64,000 nt of DNA. It comes from Oscillospiraceae bacterium (GTDB lineage: Bacteria > Bacillota > Clostridia > Oscillospirales > SIG627). The stretch lies in the NCBI GenBank assembly GCA_015063605.1, contig SVTV01000005.1:1-64000 (forward strand), written 5' to 3'. The notes below the pieces were generated by a model. It was not told the origin of the DNA, did not search any database, and was given only the letters and a program-made list of their open reading frames with translations. The first letter of the stretch is position 1. Each line of letters starts with the position of its first letter. A program made the translations under genes and the position numbers. Shown here piece by piece: positions 35,540 through 44,569 of the stretch.

Positions 35540-36124
35540 TTATTCCGCACTTTCCGTTTTTTCGGAGGAAGGAGCGATAACGTCGGAATCCTCGGCGGGC
35601 GCCGACTCGGCATCCTTTGAAGAGATACCCATAGCTTCCTTTTCTATTTCACTATCGGAGATCAAACCGCTGTCAACATCCATTGCTTTTACAAGCTTCA
35701 AATGCTCAAGATACTGAGCATAAAGCTTTTCTCTGAATTCTTCGGCTGTCTGACTGAGCTCTGCTATCTTTTCTCTCTCGGCATTTACCTTTTCCTTGGT
35801 ACGGGCAACTATCTCATCACATCTTGCGGATACAGAGGAAATAGTCGCATTCGCTTCATTCTTTGCGCTTTCTACTATTCTTTCGCCCAGCTTCTGCGCT
35901 TTCACTATAACTTCTCTTATGGATTTTTCGTCATTGGAAAGCTCGTCATACTTGGCAGACATGACATGAAGCTTCTTTTCAAGCTCTGCGTTCTCTCTGT
36001 AAAGCTCTGTATATTTATCTATCAAAAATTCAAAATACTCATCGACCTCTGTGATGCTGTAGCCGCGAACTACCTTCTGAAAGGTCTTATCCTTCAATTC
36101 ATGAGGTGAAATCATCTGTTTCAA
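35540..36124 (-). CDS. divIVA: DivIVA-domain cell division protein
   Basis: DivIVA-type proteins bind negatively curved membrane at poles and septa and recruit division or cell-wall proteins. The N-terminal lipid-binding domain starts ISPHELKDKTFQKVVRGYSITEVDEYFEFL-type sequence (shown in part: GYSITEVDEYFEFL), followed by a long coiled coil (about 40-150) and an acidic tail to residue 194. The position downstream of sepF, yggT and ylmH is the standard one. It lies nine bases before lspA. Confidence 0.92.
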   Translation of the reverse strand: MKQMISPHELKDKTFQKVVRGYSITEVDEYFEFLIDKYTELYRENAELEKKLHVMSAKYDELSNDEKSIREVIVKAQKLGERIVESAKNEANATISSVSARCDEIVARTKEKVNAEREKIAELSQTAEEFREKLYAQYLEHLKLVKAMDVDSGLISDSEIEKEAMGISSKDAESAPAEDSDVIAPSSEKTESAE

Positions 36125-36154
36125 CCGGGGATACCCCCGTTCCTTCCGTATTAC

Positions 36155-36973
36155 TTATTTATATTTGAGAAACTCCGTTCTCATTCTTCCGCTTCTCGTT
36201 TGTCCGGTAACGGAAACAAACTTATATTTTCCAAAACCGCGAACAGAAATAACGCTGTTTTCAGCAAGCTGTCTGTCCGGTCTTTCCGCAGGAACATGAT
36301 CTACATTTACACATCCCTTGAGAATTGCATCCTTTGAATCTGCTCTCGACAATCCCGTAAGCTCCGCAACAACACAATCCAATCTGAGCGAAGACACAGG
36401 AACAGAAAGCATATCAAAGCTTCGCTTGACATCGGGCACAAAGCCCTCATTGCAAAGAGTGATGCTTACACCGCTGTTTCCTATTTTTACAATATTATCC
36501 GCTATATATGATGCCATGCCGTTCATGTCGAAAACCGCCGCATAAGCAGCATTCTCCTCAACAACATCCGAATCTCCCGAAATAGATGAGGAGGTCAGAA
36601 TATCTCCGAGAACCTCTCTTTTTATTCCCGAAGACAATAACCCGCCCATAAAGTCTCTGTGATCGAGGGACGCATATCCATGCCCCTTTATCAAGATCCA
36701 CCTTATGGGAAAGTATGAGCTTTTATCCGATGTCACATCGGGCATCATGTCATAAGGAAAGAAGCCCGCCATCATACGCTCGGAATCATCCCAGCCGCCG
36801 TATAGAAGGCAATTATGCGCATACTCTCTTTTCAAATGCTCGGAAAGCACCATACAAGTGTGCGCATCCATAAATGGCATAAACACGGGGCACCGGCGCT
36901 CATCCGCAATTCTTGCATTCTTGACTGCGCGGGAAAGCAGCAGCGACTCATCATGCGAACCGCCGCTTACCAT
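36155..36973 (-). CDS. ylmH: YlmH-type S4-domain RNA-binding protein
   Basis: A 272-residue protein of the YlmH family, which binds RNA through a C-terminal S4 domain (TGLSRADSKDAILKGCVNV, then SVISVRGFGKYK). In Bacillus it acts in rescue of stalled 50S subunits and is encoded in the division cluster. The N-terminal part has a conserved FMDAHTCMVLSEHL-type segment and GFFPYDMMP. Its start overlaps the yggT stop by seven bases. Length is normal for the family. Confidence 0.9.
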   Translation of the reverse strand: MVSGGSHDESLLLSRAVKNARIADERRCPVFMPFMDAHTCMVLSEHLKREYAHNCLLYGGWDDSERMMAGFFPYDMMPDVTSDKSSYFPIRWILIKGHGYASLDHRDFMGGLLSSGIKREVLGDILTSSSISGDSDVVEENAAYAAVFDMNGMASYIADNIVKIGNSGVSITLCNEGFVPDVKRSFDMLSVPVSSLRLDCVVAELTGLSRADSKDAILKGCVNVDHVPAERPDRQLAENSVISVRGFGKYKFVSVTGQTRSGRMRTEFLKYK

Positions 36974-37260
36974 ATTGAACCCACATATATCGTCGGCAAC
37001 GCAAGCTGCACGACGGAAAGCAACAATACTGTTATAAAGAACGACAGATCCAGAGGAGACGAATTCGCTCCCGGAATCTTATCAAGCAGCATCCTGACCG
37101 GAATGATAATAGGCTCGGTTGCCGCGAAAATAAAACTATACAATTTAGAATCTTCGTCTATCGGCATCCACGACATGATAGCTCTGAAAAGCATCATAAA
37201 TTCAAGCACCGTTAAGAGCAGATATACGAAATTCGCAAACACATAAACAAATGCGCCCAA
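36967..37260 (-). CDS. yggT: YggT family membrane protein
   Basis: A 97-residue protein with two membrane helices (about 6-27 and 70-90) and the conserved amphipathic loop EPIIIPVRMLL. YggT/YlmG proteins are associated with division-site and nucleoid organisation; the biochemical role is unclear. The arrangement between sepF and ylmH is the standard clostridial one. Confidence 0.9.
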   Translation of the reverse strand: MGAFVYVFANFVYLLLTVLEFMMLFRAIMSWMPIDEDSKLYSFIFAATEPIIIPVRMLLDKIPGANSSPLDLSFFITVLLLSVVQLALPTIYVGSIW

Positions 37261-37323
37261 ATCTTCTACCTATACGACCATCCGCACACATTTAAAATGC
37301 AGGGACAGATCCTATATGCCGTA

Positions 37324-37833
37324 TCAGTTTCTGTCGCGGTGAGCAAACTCGCTCTTTTCCGCAGAATCAGTAAGCTGTTCACCGGTAATATCAACATTGC
37401 TGGGAGTAGCAACATATGTACGGTTGGCAACCTTTCTGAGATTTCCGTTTATAGCGTATGCAACACCGTTAAGGAAATCTATAAGTCTTCTTGAGGTTTC
37501 GGGCTGTGTATCCTCAAGATTGAGAAGAACAGTCTTTCTCGAAATGAGATAATCAGCTATCTGTGTGACGTTTTCGAGCTTTTCGGGCTTAACTACCTTC
37601 ATTTCGATAGGAGCACCGGAAGCAACGTTGATACCGGAAGAGGGCTGTCTTGCCGCATTCTGATGAGCAGTGGGTTCAGCTTCTTCCTTTTCCTGTCTGC
37701 GAGGCTTGGTAGCGGGAGTAGGTATTTCTTCTTCCTCTTCCTCTTCAAACTCTTCTATTTCTTCATCGATGTATTCTTCTTCATCGTTCTCGTTTCCGAA
37801 TATTATTCTTCCTATTGATTCCTTGATTCCCAT
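37324..37833 (-). CDS. sepF: Cell division protein SepF
   Basis: SepF anchors FtsZ to the membrane through an N-terminal amphipathic helix and bundles filaments through its C-terminal domain. Here the N-terminus MGIKESIGRIIFG is the likely membrane helix, followed by a very acidic, low-complexity linker (about 15-50), and the SepF domain (75-155) with TQIADYLISRKTVLLNLED and RLIDFLNGVAYAINGN. Length is 169 residues. yggS ends 58 bases upstream. Confidence 0.93.
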   Translation of the reverse strand: MGIKESIGRIIFGNENDEEEYIDEEIEEFEEEEEEEIPTPATKPRRQEKEEAEPTAHQNAARQPSSGINVASGAPIEMKVVKPEKLENVTQIADYLISRKTVLLNLEDTQPETSRRLIDFLNGVAYAINGNLRKVANRTYVATPSNVDITGEQLTDSAEKSEFAHRDRN

Positions 37834-37891
37834 TTTTTATTCCTCCGTTTAGTCCTTGTTTTTAATACGATCAATACTTTGATTTAACCCT

Positions 37892-38605
37892 TTAATTCTT
37901 TTTACTGTAATCGCGTGCACCGAATATTCCCGTTCCCACACGAACTATATTCGCTCCGCAGCTTACAGCAGCTTCGTAATCTCCGCTCATACCGAACGAA
38001 AGATAGTCCATCTTTGTATTTTCTATTTCAGCAGAAGAAATATCGTTAAATATTCCGACTATTCTTCTGAAATATTCTTTTTGTTTTTCGACATCTACGC
38101 AGATAGGAGGTATCGTCATAACGCCTCTGAGTCTCAGACCCGGAAGTGCCGCTATCTCCCTTGCAAGCTCAAGTGCCTTGTCGGGCTCCACACCCGATTT
38201 CGATTCCTCGCCGCCGACATTTACCTCAAGAAGTACATCCATCACAAGATCATGCTTTAATGCCTGCTTGTTGATCTCCTTGGCAAGATCGAATCTGTCT
38301 ACCGATTCTATCATAGACACCTTATCTATGATATATTTTACTTTGTTTGTCTGGAGAGAACCTATAAAATGCATAGTAAACCTATCTTTATCTATTGCAT
38401 CATATTTGTCCATAAGCTCCTGAACCTTGTTCTCACCTATATGTGTGACACCGCACTCGGCAAGAAAGTTTATTTCCTCCGGTGTCCTTGTTTTTGTAGC
38501 CGCCAAAAGAACTACCTTTCTGTCATCACACTTTGCTTTTTCTATATTATCAAATATTTCGCTGAGATTTTTGCGTATTTCGCTTTTTCTTTCTTCGGAT
38601 ATCAT
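37892..38605 (-). CDS. yggS: YggS/PipY PLP homeostasis protein
   Basis: This 237-residue protein is a single-domain TIM-barrel PLP-binding protein that keeps the free pyridoxal phosphate pool in balance. The PLP lysine is in LLAATKTR, with IGENKVQEL, HFIGSLQTNK and LLEVNVGGEESKSG as further signatures. Its start overlaps the stop of the HlyD-like gene by four bases and it precedes sepF, as in many Gram-positive genomes. Confidence 0.95.
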   Translation of the reverse strand: MISEERKSEIRKNLSEIFDNIEKAKCDDRKVVLLAATKTRTPEEINFLAECGVTHIGENKVQELMDKYDAIDKDRFTMHFIGSLQTNKVKYIIDKVSMIESVDRFDLAKEINKQALKHDLVMDVLLEVNVGGEESKSGVEPDKALELAREIAALPGLRLRGVMTIPPICVDVEKQKEYFRRIVGIFNDISSAEIENTKMDYLSFGMSGDYEAAVSCGANIVRVGTGIFGARDYSKKN

Positions 38606-39825
38606 GAGATCACCTTTCCGTCATACAGATCCTTTCCCTTGACTATGACCTTATCATATATTCCCAAGGGATCTTTTTCATCAATGCCATTCACGAGATA
38701 AAACGAATCCGAGGTATACAATATCTCTATTCTCTTAAATTTTACGGTATTGGCGGAAAGAACGTAAACACCCATCTCACCGTCTATAACACGCAAAGCA
38801 GATTTGGGTAATCTGATGCCCGAATCGGAGCTTCTTACTATTTCCACCATCTGCTCCCTCATATAGCTGAAGCCCTCGGGGATCTCGGAAGCCGAAAATG
38901 ACAGCAATACCGTATCCGATGAGGTCTGGATGATCTTTTTCTCCAAAACGCAGGACGGTATCCTGCTGTTATTGGAATAAGGAAAATAAAGGTCGTAGCT
39001 TTTACCTTCCGCAAAATCTCCCGCTATTTTCTTATCGACAAGAGCAACTATATCCCATTCGTAATCGGTTATTATTTTTCCGACTACGTTCCCGGGAGCC
39101 TTCTCCGCATTCGAAAGAACCTCAAAAAAACCGTCGACATTTATATTGTCGAGAATTCCCGGGATGAGAATATTTTCATATCCGTCGATCTCCGTTGAAA
39201 AGAAGCCCGAATTCTTCGTGGTAACGTAAGCAGCGCTTTGAGAAAGCCTTCCCATAAGGACCTGCTTTTCACCCTCTAACCTTGATATCTGTGCGTCGTA
39301 TCCGCTCTGTCTGTTTATTACAAGATGGCGCTTATTCAACGATGTCAGAAGGCGGTCCGAAAAGGAAAACGCTCTCGCATACTCCTCTTTTGCAAGATGT
39401 CTGTTTGCGGAAAGAATCGTATCAAGGATATCCTCATCCATTTTCGATATGCTTACCGTAACATAACCGTCGGAGACGGCGCTCTCCTCCAATATCTCTA
39501 ATCTTCTGTCTATCTGTTCGATCTGCTTCTGAACGGCAATATCACTTTCGCTGCCGAAAACATCTGCAATCGTCTGATTTTTTCTTACTCTTTCTCCGTC
39601 ACTTACCGTATAGTATAAAACGCCGGAAACATCGGAGGTCACATATGCCTCATGGCGCAGCATATAACACTGTGCTTCAAGCTTATCCTCAACGGTGATC
39701 TGCGAAACAAACGATGTGTCGATGGTGTCGCCGTAGCCTGAAACAAAATGCACTGCCAGGTATATCAAAATAACGACGGAGAGACAAGCCCCTACCAAAG
39801 CACTGATCAACCGTGCAACATTCAT
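38602..39825 (-). CDS. HlyD-like membrane fusion protein
   Basis: The 407-residue product has one N-terminal membrane helix (about 5-27) and an extracellular part with a lipoyl-like/barrel-sandwich segment (MLRHEAYVTSDVSGVLYYTVSDGERV), a coiled-coil-prone middle and a C-terminal beta domain (LPKSALRVIDGEMGVYVL). This matches HlyD-family adaptor-like proteins that occur upstream of yggS-sepF in Clostridia. No transporter partner is adjacent, so efflux is not established; a role in division or envelope assembly is possible. A start overlap with yggS suggests coupling. Confidence 0.8.
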   Translation of the reverse strand: MNVARLISALVGACLSVVILIYLAVHFVSGYGDTIDTSFVSQITVEDKLEAQCYMLRHEAYVTSDVSGVLYYTVSDGERVRKNQTIADVFGSESDIAVQKQIEQIDRRLEILEESAVSDGYVTVSISKMDEDILDTILSANRHLAKEEYARAFSFSDRLLTSLNKRHLVINRQSGYDAQISRLEGEKQVLMGRLSQSAAYVTTKNSGFFSTEIDGYENILIPGILDNINVDGFFEVLSNAEKAPGNVVGKIITDYEWDIVALVDKKIAGDFAEGKSYDLYFPYSNNSRIPSCVLEKKIIQTSSDTVLLSFSASEIPEGFSYMREQMVEIVRSSDSGIRLPKSALRVIDGEMGVYVLSANTVKFKRIEILYTSDSFYLVNGIDEKDPLGIYDKVIVKGKDLYDGKVIS

Positions 39826-39876
39826 TTATCCGCAAATCCTTTCTTACCGTTTCGTCCTGTCACAGCATATACATAC

Positions 39877-40749
39877 TTATTGTATTTCCAATCTGACAGC
39901 ATCATATCTGGAAAACCAGGTAAGCTGTCTTTTTGCGTAATTTCTCGTTTTTTGCTTTAAAAGCTCTACCGACTCTTCTAAGGACATCTCGCCCTTGAAG
40001 TAACCGAACAGCTCCTTGTAGGCTATCGCCTGAGAAGCGGTGACCGCCTGTTCAAAGCCTGATGTATAAAGCAAGTGTGCTTCTTCAACCAAGCCATGCT
40101 CTATCATTATATCTACACGGCGGTTTATTCTGTCGTAAAGCCTTTCTCTGTCTTCGCACACAAGCGTAAAATGGGAAAATGTAAAAGGAGGCGGGGTATT
40201 TCTCGATATACTTTTATAGTACGTTATCGTATTTCCCGTAGCTTCATAAACCTCCAATGCCCTTACAACACGCTTGAGATTATTTGGATGGATTTCCGAA
40301 GCCGCTTCGGGATCAACCGATGCAAGCCTTCTGTGAAGCTCTTCTGCTCCCAAAGCCTTCGCTTCCTCATTTAGTCTTGTACGTATATCGGGAGGGCACT
40401 CGAAATCGCCAAAGGAGGTATTATTCAGAACGGCATCAATATAAAGTCCCGTTCCTCCCGCAAGTATAGGCTGTTTGCCCCTATCCAAAGCATTCTGTAT
40501 CTCTTCATAAGCCGCATTTTTGTAATCCGCCGCCGAAAAGCTTTCGCCTATATCGAGAATGTCGATGAGCTTGTGTTCAACAAGTCTCATATCCTCCGCT
40601 GTCGGCTTGGCAGTACCGATATTCATTTTTCTGTATATCTGCATCGAATCGGCAGATATGATAACACCGTTGAGCCTTAATGCCAGATCCATCGCCAAAG
40701 AGGATTTCCCCGAAGCGGTGGGACCCGAAATAACTATTACACTGTTCAT
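39877..40749 (-). CDS. miaA: tRNA dimethylallyltransferase MiaA
   Basis: MiaA adds a dimethylallyl group to N6 of A37 in tRNAs reading UNN codons. The 290-residue product has P-loop GPTASGKSS (8-16), the ISADSMQIYRKMNIGTAKP signature, GGTGLYIDAVL and NPNNLKRVVRALEVYE-like IHPNNLKRVVRALEVYE. It has its own promoter in the spacer at 40.8 kb and probably starts the miaA-HlyD-yggS transcription unit. Confidence 0.97.
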   Translation of the reverse strand: MNSVIVISGPTASGKSSLAMDLALRLNGVIISADSMQIYRKMNIGTAKPTAEDMRLVEHKLIDILDIGESFSAADYKNAAYEEIQNALDRGKQPILAGGTGLYIDAVLNNTSFGDFECPPDIRTRLNEEAKALGAEELHRRLASVDPEAASEIHPNNLKRVVRALEVYEATGNTITYYKSISRNTPPPFTFSHFTLVCEDRERLYDRINRRVDIMIEHGLVEEAHLLYTSGFEQAVTASQAIAYKELFGYFKGEMSLEESVELLKQKTRNYAKRQLTWFSRYDAVRLEIQ

Positions 40750-40807
40750 ATACCTTTTATATTATACTACCTTACCGAATGCGTACACCACACCCATTCA
40801 ATATGAT

Positions 40808-40836
40808 ATTTTATCATATTACGGCACCTAAGTCAA
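40808..40836 (-). promoter_or_regulatory. Promoter for the miaA operon
   Basis: On the minus strand TTGACT (40836-40831), a 17-bp spacer and TAAAAT (40813-40808) lie about 59 bases before the miaA start. ATATGATA and TATCATAT around the -10 form a palindrome (40801-40819) that could be an operator. Confidence 0.7.
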
Positions 40837-40862
40837 TAGAATTTGGCATTTTGTCGGTAAAA

Positions 40863-41549
40863 TTAATATATTTTTTTCGTAACGCTTAAAATTTTCGTTA
40901 TTTTATACTCTTCCTTCTCTTTTTCGGAAAATTCCGAATCATCGAACACGGTCGTTGCGGCAAGAGGAAGTCCGGATAAAGCACAGACCTTTTTACAGTA
41001 ATCAAAGCTGTCTCTTATAATATCGGCAGTAGTCTCCTCGCCCATGGACGTATTATTGATTATTCCACACGCTTTAAGTCCCGAGGAGCTTTCAATATCG
41101 GCAAGCATTCCGATAGCGGCTTCGGGAGTGGAAATAAAGGGTCTCGACTGATTGATAACATAGAAGAATCTGTATCCCTTTTCTATTATTCTTTCCTTAT
41201 AGACCGAGAGCACCGTAGCACCGCTGTCATCGCCTCCCACATCGAGAACGGAGTAATTACCTGGAAGAAAGATGCGGGCTATATCGGGAAGTATGGATGG
41301 AACATCCACATTGGTTCCCGCATATTGAGGTACTATCACGTCTATCCCCTCACATTTAAGCATTCCGGCATTGTCGGATGAGCGGAAATAGGGATTGACT
41401 ATATCCATATCAAGCAATATGAGCCTTTCGCTTTCCGCAAGCCTGCTTTTTTCATTTAATGCTATGTTTACAGCCACATTAGTTTTGCCCGTTCCGTAGT
41501 GGCCGCATATTACGGTTATGGGTTTTTGTTTATCGTAATAAATATTCAC
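40863..41549 (-). CDS. MinD/ParA-like P-loop ATPase
   Basis: A 228-residue cytoplasmic protein of the SIMIBI P-loop class. The deviant Walker A is CGHYGTGKTN, Walker B and switch regions are LLDMDIVNPYFR and SVLDVGGDDSG. It is shorter than ParA and lacks a DNA-binding domain. Similar proteins in Clostridia lie near ferredoxin-type enzymes and may help in metal-cluster or complex assembly, but the role here is unknown. It follows queG by 15 bases and malic enzyme before that, forming one operon. Confidence 0.8.
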   Translation of the reverse strand: MNIYYDKQKPITVICGHYGTGKTNVAVNIALNEKSRLAESERLILLDMDIVNPYFRSSDNAGMLKCEGIDVIVPQYAGTNVDVPSILPDIARIFLPGNYSVLDVGGDDSGATVLSVYKERIIEKGYRFFYVINQSRPFISTPEAAIGMLADIESSSGLKACGIINNTSMGEETTADIIRDSFDYCKKVCALSGLPLAATTVFDDSEFSEKEKEEYKITKILSVTKKIY

Positions 41550-41564
41550 TTTTAAATCGACCTT

Positions 41565-42392
41565 TCATTTTCGAACATTTATGATATCGATATTTCTTCT
41601 CACTACCCTTTCTCCGCGCCATGCAAAGGCTCTTTCGGAAAAAGCATCTGTTTTTAACATATCATCAAGTATAGCGTCATCGAGAAAAGAAACCGTATCG
41701 TTTTTAAAAAAATCTATTTCTGTTTCAAGTGCATTCCGGTTATGGGGGCATACCTCCTGACAGACATCGCATCCCCACACGCTTCCGTTCTTTTTTATCG
41801 TTTCCTCTTCCTCTTCGGAAATACTTTTCTTCTGAGTTATTGCGGAAAGGCACTTTTCGTAATCCATTGACAAAAGAGTCCCGGTAGGACATGACGATAT
41901 ACATCTTCCGCACTCAAGACAAGTCTTACGTTTTGTTGTATTCTTTGAAACTGACGGTATATCATCAAAAAAATAAATACCGCAAAGGAAGAAATACGTA
42001 CCGTATATTTCGTTTATAAGAAGCCCGTTCCTTCCCACAAATCCGATACCGCATTCCATGGCGGCAAAACGCTCGTCTATGGGAGAATTATCTCCGCTTA
42101 TCACAAATTCGCATTCCGCTCCCATATTATCAAGGTATGCCCTCATTTTTGTGTAAAGCTTTTTGAAATAGAGATGGTAATCCCTTGAAAAAGCGTAAGC
42201 GGAAATATTCTTCGGAAGCCTTTTTACAAGATAGGGGACAGCCGCCATTATAACCTTTTTGGGCATTCTCTCCCCGAAAAGCCTTATTAATGCTCTCTCG
42301 TTAGTTATCCTGCAGGAGGAGAAAGGTATCGTTCCGTAAGAAGCGATACCCTCAGATTCGAAGAACGATTCGATATGAGCCGTTACATCCAT
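41565..42392 (-). CDS. Epoxyqueuosine reductase-like iron-sulfur protein
   Basis: This 275-residue protein resembles QueG, the cobalamin-dependent reductase that makes queuosine in tRNA. It has the two 4Fe-4S clusters expected, CLECGRCISSCPTG and CDVCQEVCPHN, and the DNSPIDERFAAMECGIGFVGRNGLL segment. It is shorter than typical QueG (about 380) and lacks the C-terminal HEAT-like repeats, so it may be a truncated-type relative in which the substrate is uncertain. It is in an operon between malic enzyme and the P-loop ATPase. Confidence 0.82.
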   Translation of the reverse strand: MDVTAHIESFFESEGIASYGTIPFSSCRITNERALIRLFGERMPKKVIMAAVPYLVKRLPKNISAYAFSRDYHLYFKKLYTKMRAYLDNMGAECEFVISGDNSPIDERFAAMECGIGFVGRNGLLINEIYGTYFFLCGIYFFDDIPSVSKNTTKRKTCLECGRCISSCPTGTLLSMDYEKCLSAITQKKSISEEEEETIKKNGSVWGCDVCQEVCPHNRNALETEIDFFKNDTVSFLDDAILDDMLKTDAFSERAFAWRGERVVRRNIDIINVRK

Positions 42393-42400
42393 AATAAGCT

Positions 42401-43600
42401 TTACACCTCTTCGCGGCTTTTACGCTCCGCTTCGACAACTGCCGCAGCAACTGCCTTTGCTATTCTTTTATCAAAAGCCTTGGGAAGGATATACTCCTCG
42501 TTAAGCTCCTCGGCGGAAACGAGGCTCGAAATTGCTATGGTTGCCGCCGTCTTCATTTCCTCGGTTATAGCCTTTGCTCTGCAATCGAGAGCGCCTCTGA
42601 AAATACCCGGGAATGCAAGGACATTATTTATCTGATTGGGAAAGTCGCTTCTGCCCGTACCGACAACACGAGCTCCCGCTTTCTTGGCAAGCTCGGGCAT
42701 TATTTCGGGAACGGGGTTTGCCATGGGGAAAACAATGGGATCGGAAGCCATGCTCTTTATCATGTTCTCGGACACTATACCGGGTGCGGAAACACCGACA
42801 AATACATCCGCATCCTTCATGGCATCGGCAAGACTACCTCTCTTATGCTCTCTGTTAGTAACAAGAGCCATTTCCCTCTGAGCATCGTTCAGCTCCTCCA
42901 TGCCTTCGCATATTATTCCAAATCTATCTATCATGGTAAGGTTTTTGACACCGAGCCTGAGAAAATGCGTTCCTATGGCAATTCCCGCAGACCCTGCGCC
43001 GTTGATTACGACCTTCACCTCATCTATTTTCTTGTTTACAACCTTCAACGCATTGATAAGAGCCGCACCCACAACAATAGCTGTGCCGTGCTGGTCATCG
43101 TGAAACACGGGGATATCGCATATCTCCTTCAGTTTTCTTTCCACCTCAAAGCATCTCGGTGCGGAAATATCCTCAAGGTTTATTCCGCCGAAGCTTCCCG
43201 ATATAAGATAAATGGTGCGTACAAGCTCATCAACATCCTTGGAGCGGATACATATGGGAAATGCATCCACGTCGGCAAATTCCTTGAACAGGGCGCATTT
43301 GCCCTCCATAACGGGCATACCCGCCTCGGGACCTATGTCTCCCAAGCCGAGGACTGCCGTGCCGTCTGTTATAACGGCAACGAGATTACTCCTCCTTGTA
43401 AGTTCAAAGGATCTGTTGTAATCCTTCTGTATCTCAAGGCAGGGTGCTGCCACACCCGGTGTATATGCAAGAGAAAGATCCGAAGAGTTTTCTATGGCTA
43501 CTCTCGATCTTACTTCTATCTTTCCTCCCCACTCGTAATGTTTTTCAAGTGATCTTTCACCAATTGTGGGGGTTTTTGCCTTTTCTTCAATGTTTTTCAT
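42401..43600 (-). CDS. NAD(P)-dependent malic enzyme
   Basis: Malic enzyme decarboxylates malate to pyruvate. The product from the ATG at 43600 is 399 residues with the substrate/metal segment [31 protein letters not shown], the metal-binding [20 protein letters not shown] and the Rossmann motif [14 protein letters not shown]. This is the shorter, single-domain bacterial form. An AAGGAT ribosome site supports this start over one at 43651. It is the first gene of the malic enzyme-queG-ATPase operon. Confidence 0.94.
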   Translation of the reverse strand: MKNIEEKAKTPTIGERSLEKHYEWGGKIEVRSRVAIENSSDLSLAYTPGVAAPCLEIQKDYNRSFELTRRSNLVAVITDGTAVLGLGDIGPEAGMPVMEGKCALFKEFADVDAFPICIRSKDVDELVRTIYLISGSFGGINLEDISAPRCFEVERKLKEICDIPVFHDDQHGTAIVVGAALINALKVVNKKIDEVKVVINGAGSAGIAIGTHFLRLGVKNLTMIDRFGIICEGMEELNDAQREMALVTNREHKRGSLADAMKDADVFVGVSAPGIVSENMIKSMASDPIVFPMANPVPEIMPELAKKAGARVVGTGRSDFPNQINNVLAFPGIFRGALDCRAKAITEEMKTAATIAISSLVSAEELNEEYILPKAFDKRIAKAVAAAVVEAERKSREEV

Positions 43601-43890
43601 TTTTATTCTGTATCCTTTTATAAACGGAATTATTTTCATGAATTGCAGCAATATCAGATCGCAGCGAATAAATATAAACTATCACAGTAACGAAGTATCC
43701 TTTTTCAATGGTATAATGAAACAGAGATATGCCGAAGCAGTCACAGTTCCCGATCTGCAATTTGGTATCATAATATGTTATCATTTTCTTACATTGGTTA
43801 AGAAACGGTATTTTGTATTTTTTTTGACGGTTTTCTGTTTTTAATCAAAACATTGCGTTTTAAAATATCAGCTTGTTTTTTCATGGAAAT

Positions 43891-43919
43891 TGAAACAAAA
43901 CGCCATTGTAAATCGTTAT
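43891..43919 (+). promoter_or_regulatory. Possible ECF-type promoter for the sigma operon
   Basis: TGAAAC (43891-43896), 17 bp and CGTTAT (43914-43919) resemble the SigW-class ECF consensus (TGAAAC, 16 bp, CGTA). It lies about 100 bases upstream of an ECF sigma gene, so autoregulation is possible. The rest of 43601-43890 shows no gene. Confidence 0.35.
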
Positions 43920-43925
43920 ATTAGT

Positions 43926-44000
43926 AACGGGCAATATTAAATCGATTGCCCGTTCACCGGTGGAACAAATCTGCATTTTCCGGGTATAAAGCCCGGAAAA
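43926..44000 (+). promoter_or_regulatory. Two-hairpin leader of ECF sigma copy 1
   Basis: Hairpin 1: AACGGGCAAT (43926-43935) pairs with ATTGCCCGTT (43945-43954). Hairpin 2: TTTTCCGGG (43976-43984) pairs with CCCGGAAAA (43992-44000) and ends just before the AAAGGAG ribosome site. The segment CGGGAAAAAGAAAGG, in nearly the same form, also precedes sigma copy 2 at 48176. Confidence 0.55.
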
Positions 44001-44019
44001 AGAAAGGAGCGTTTAAAAT

Positions 44020-44565
44020 TTGTTTACAGTCATCGAAGATCATAAAGAGACACGTCTTGCGGAAGAGCTTTTTCTTACATACAAAGAAAAAATGTACCGT
44101 ATCGCTGTCTCCATTCTTAAAAACCCTCCCGATGCCGAGGATGCGGTAATGGATGCCGCATTGTCCATGGTAAAGAATATCTCCCTGTTTTCTCCTCTTG
44201 AAAGAGAGGAACGTGAATCCCTGATAGTTATCATAGTGAGAAATGCGGCAATAAACCGATATCGGAAAAACAGCAGGGATACGACTGTTCTTCTTGATGA
44301 ATCACATGAAAACGTTCCCGATAACGAGCCTACTCCCGAGGAGCTTTTTATCATGGGAGAATCCTTCGACACCTTATTGGATATCATCTTATCTCTCGAT
44401 CCGATATACCGTGATATTATGGTAATGAAATTCCTTTACGAGCATGATAACGAAACGATCGCGAAAATATTGGGAATAGCGGAATCGACCGTCAGAGTAA
44501 GGCTTTGGAGGGCAAAAAGCCTTCTCGAAGGAAAGTGCGAACAAAATAAAAGAAAAGGAGAATGA
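44020..44565 (+). CDS. ECF sigma factor, copy 1
   Basis: The 181-residue product has sigma region 2 (ELFLTYKEKMYRIAVSILKNPPDAEDAVMDAAL) in part (YRIAVSILKN, DAEDAVMDA) and region 4 with the helix-turn-helix IAKILGIAESTVRVRLWRAKSLL, with an acidic linker NVPDNEPTPEELF between them. It begins at a TTG (AAAGGAG at about ten bases upstream); no closer ATG is in frame near it. The next gene follows at four bases and encodes a single-pass membrane protein, the usual arrangement for a sigma/anti-sigma pair. It is about 75 percent alike by eye to copy 2. Confidence 0.9.
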   Translation: MFTVIEDHKETRLAEELFLTYKEKMYRIAVSILKNPPDAEDAVMDAALSMVKNISLFSPLEREERESLIVIIVRNAAINRYRKNSRDTTVLLDESHENVPDNEPTPEELFIMGESFDTLLDIILSLDPIYRDIMVMKFLYEHDNETIAKILGIAESTVRVRLWRAKSLLEGKCEQNKRKGE

Positions 44566-44569
44566 AGTC

